A DNA stretch of 15,269 nucleotides. It comes from CALEUX01 sp037439945. GTDB lineage: Bacteria > Bacteroidota > Bacteroidia > Bacteroidales > Marinilabiliaceae. The DNA lies in NCBI GenBank assembly GCA_037439945.1, contig JBBIVA010000093.1, positions 1-15,269 of the forward strand, in the 5' to 3' direction. This document shows, piece by piece, positions 15,022-15,269 of the stretch; positions within the stretch are counted from its first letter, which is position 1; each line of letters opens with the position of its first letter. The notes under the pieces were generated by a model that ran no database searches, had not been told where the DNA came from, and saw only the letters and a list, made by a program, of their open reading frames with translations. The translations under genes and the position numbers were made by a program.

Positions 15022-15209
15022 AAACCATCTAAAAAATGATTGTTTTACAACATGTTTTAAATTACGTTGATTTGGCGTGTAAAATTTACATAAAAGAAAT
15101 AAATATATTTAAATATATTAGTAATTGAGTTAAAAAACTAATTACCATCTCAATTAAAATAACAAAAAAGAAACTGAAGCTAGTTCAATTCCTTTTTGTT
15201 AAAAACTAA

Positions 15210-15265
15210 TTTATCCCGGATTAGTCATTAGAAAGGCAATGAACTATTGACTTAGCCGGGATTAA
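15210..15265. repeat. 22-bp imperfect inverted repeat at the window edge
   Basis: Arms at 15210-15231 and 15244-15265 are inverted copies with 18 of 22 matching pairs, including ATCCCGG/CCGGGAT and AGTCA/TGACT. They close a 12-base loop (AAAGGCAATGAA). It is GC-richer than the surrounding DNA and has no U-run, which argues against a plain terminator. It resembles an interspersed palindromic repeat or the end of a mobile element that may continue past the window. Confidence 0.6.
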
Positions 15266-15269
15266 CCCT

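Larger units (their letters stand above)
14955..15269. other. Intergenic region upstream of the mmd operon
   Basis: These 315 bases hold the operon promoter and a dyad (14988-15021), an A/T-only 18-bp perfect palindrome (15102-15119), and an imperfect 22-bp inverted repeat at the window edge (15210-15265). No frame longer than a few codons with coding character was found. Confidence 0.7.

Noticed and set aside
15102..15119. Perfect 18-bp palindrome AATATATTTAAATATATT
   Set aside because: It is made of A and T only, so symmetry is easily reached by chance. No gene start lies at a suitable distance.

Overview
The window is AT-rich chromosomal DNA from a member of the Bacteroidota, most likely an anaerobic or fermentative lineage of the Bacteroidales/Marinilabiliales kind. 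Three things point there. The protein sequences are of that type: a long FtsK with an acidic linker, a GLPGLI-like lipoprotein, and a sodium-pumping methylmalonyl-CoA decarboxylase operon. Several genes are preceded by the Bacteroidota -7 promoter motif TAnnTTTG. Clear Shine-Dalgarno sequences are scarce. I see no rRNA, tRNA, CRISPR array or phage gene. Fourteen protein genes are supported.

Left part, minus strand (1-3400): arcC (carbamate kinase), then arcB/argF (ornithine carbamoyltransferase), then asnA (ammonia-dependent asparagine synthetase). arcC and arcB are spaced as an operon. asnA has its own good promoter and ends at a strong intrinsic terminator at the window edge. Together the first two can turn citrulline into ornithine, ATP, CO2 and ammonia, and AsnA can fix ammonia onto aspartate. 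No arginine deiminase gene lies in the window.

The roughly 560-base gap at 3302-3862 holds the arcC promoter region, which carries a perfect 16-bp FNR-like palindrome. It also holds a 215-bp non-autonomous transposon-like element (3490-3704) with 16-bp terminal inverted repeats and a perfect 9-bp flanking duplication. Small hairpin repeats of another kind lie inside that element.

Centre, plus strand (3863-8932): a GLPGLI-like lipoprotein, ftsK (chromosome segregation translocase), a LolA-like lipoprotein carrier and a ten-helix symporter of the SBF/YfeH type that starts at or inside the end of lolA. A 12-bp perfect hairpin terminator at 8932-8978 serves this series and the convergent small SpoIIAA/STAS-like gene (8997-9383, minus). 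A lone ferredoxin-NADP reductase-like gene (9847-10512, plus) follows a 460-base gap with no convincing gene.

Right part, minus strand (14954 down to 10740): a five-gene operon, mce-mmdA-oadG/mmdD-biotin carrier-mmdB. It encodes methylmalonyl-CoA epimerase and the full biotin-dependent, Na+-translocating methylmalonyl-CoA decarboxylase. This is the end of the succinate-to-propionate fermentation route: it makes propionyl-CoA and pumps Na+ outward. It starts from a promoter near 14990 and ends at a 15-bp perfect hairpin terminator at 10653-10690. The final bases of the window carry a 22-bp imperfect inverted repeat of the interspersed-repeat type.

Most of the window is ordinary core metabolism and cell-division sequence. 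The parts most worth a second look are the mobile element, the repeat hairpins and the putative operators.
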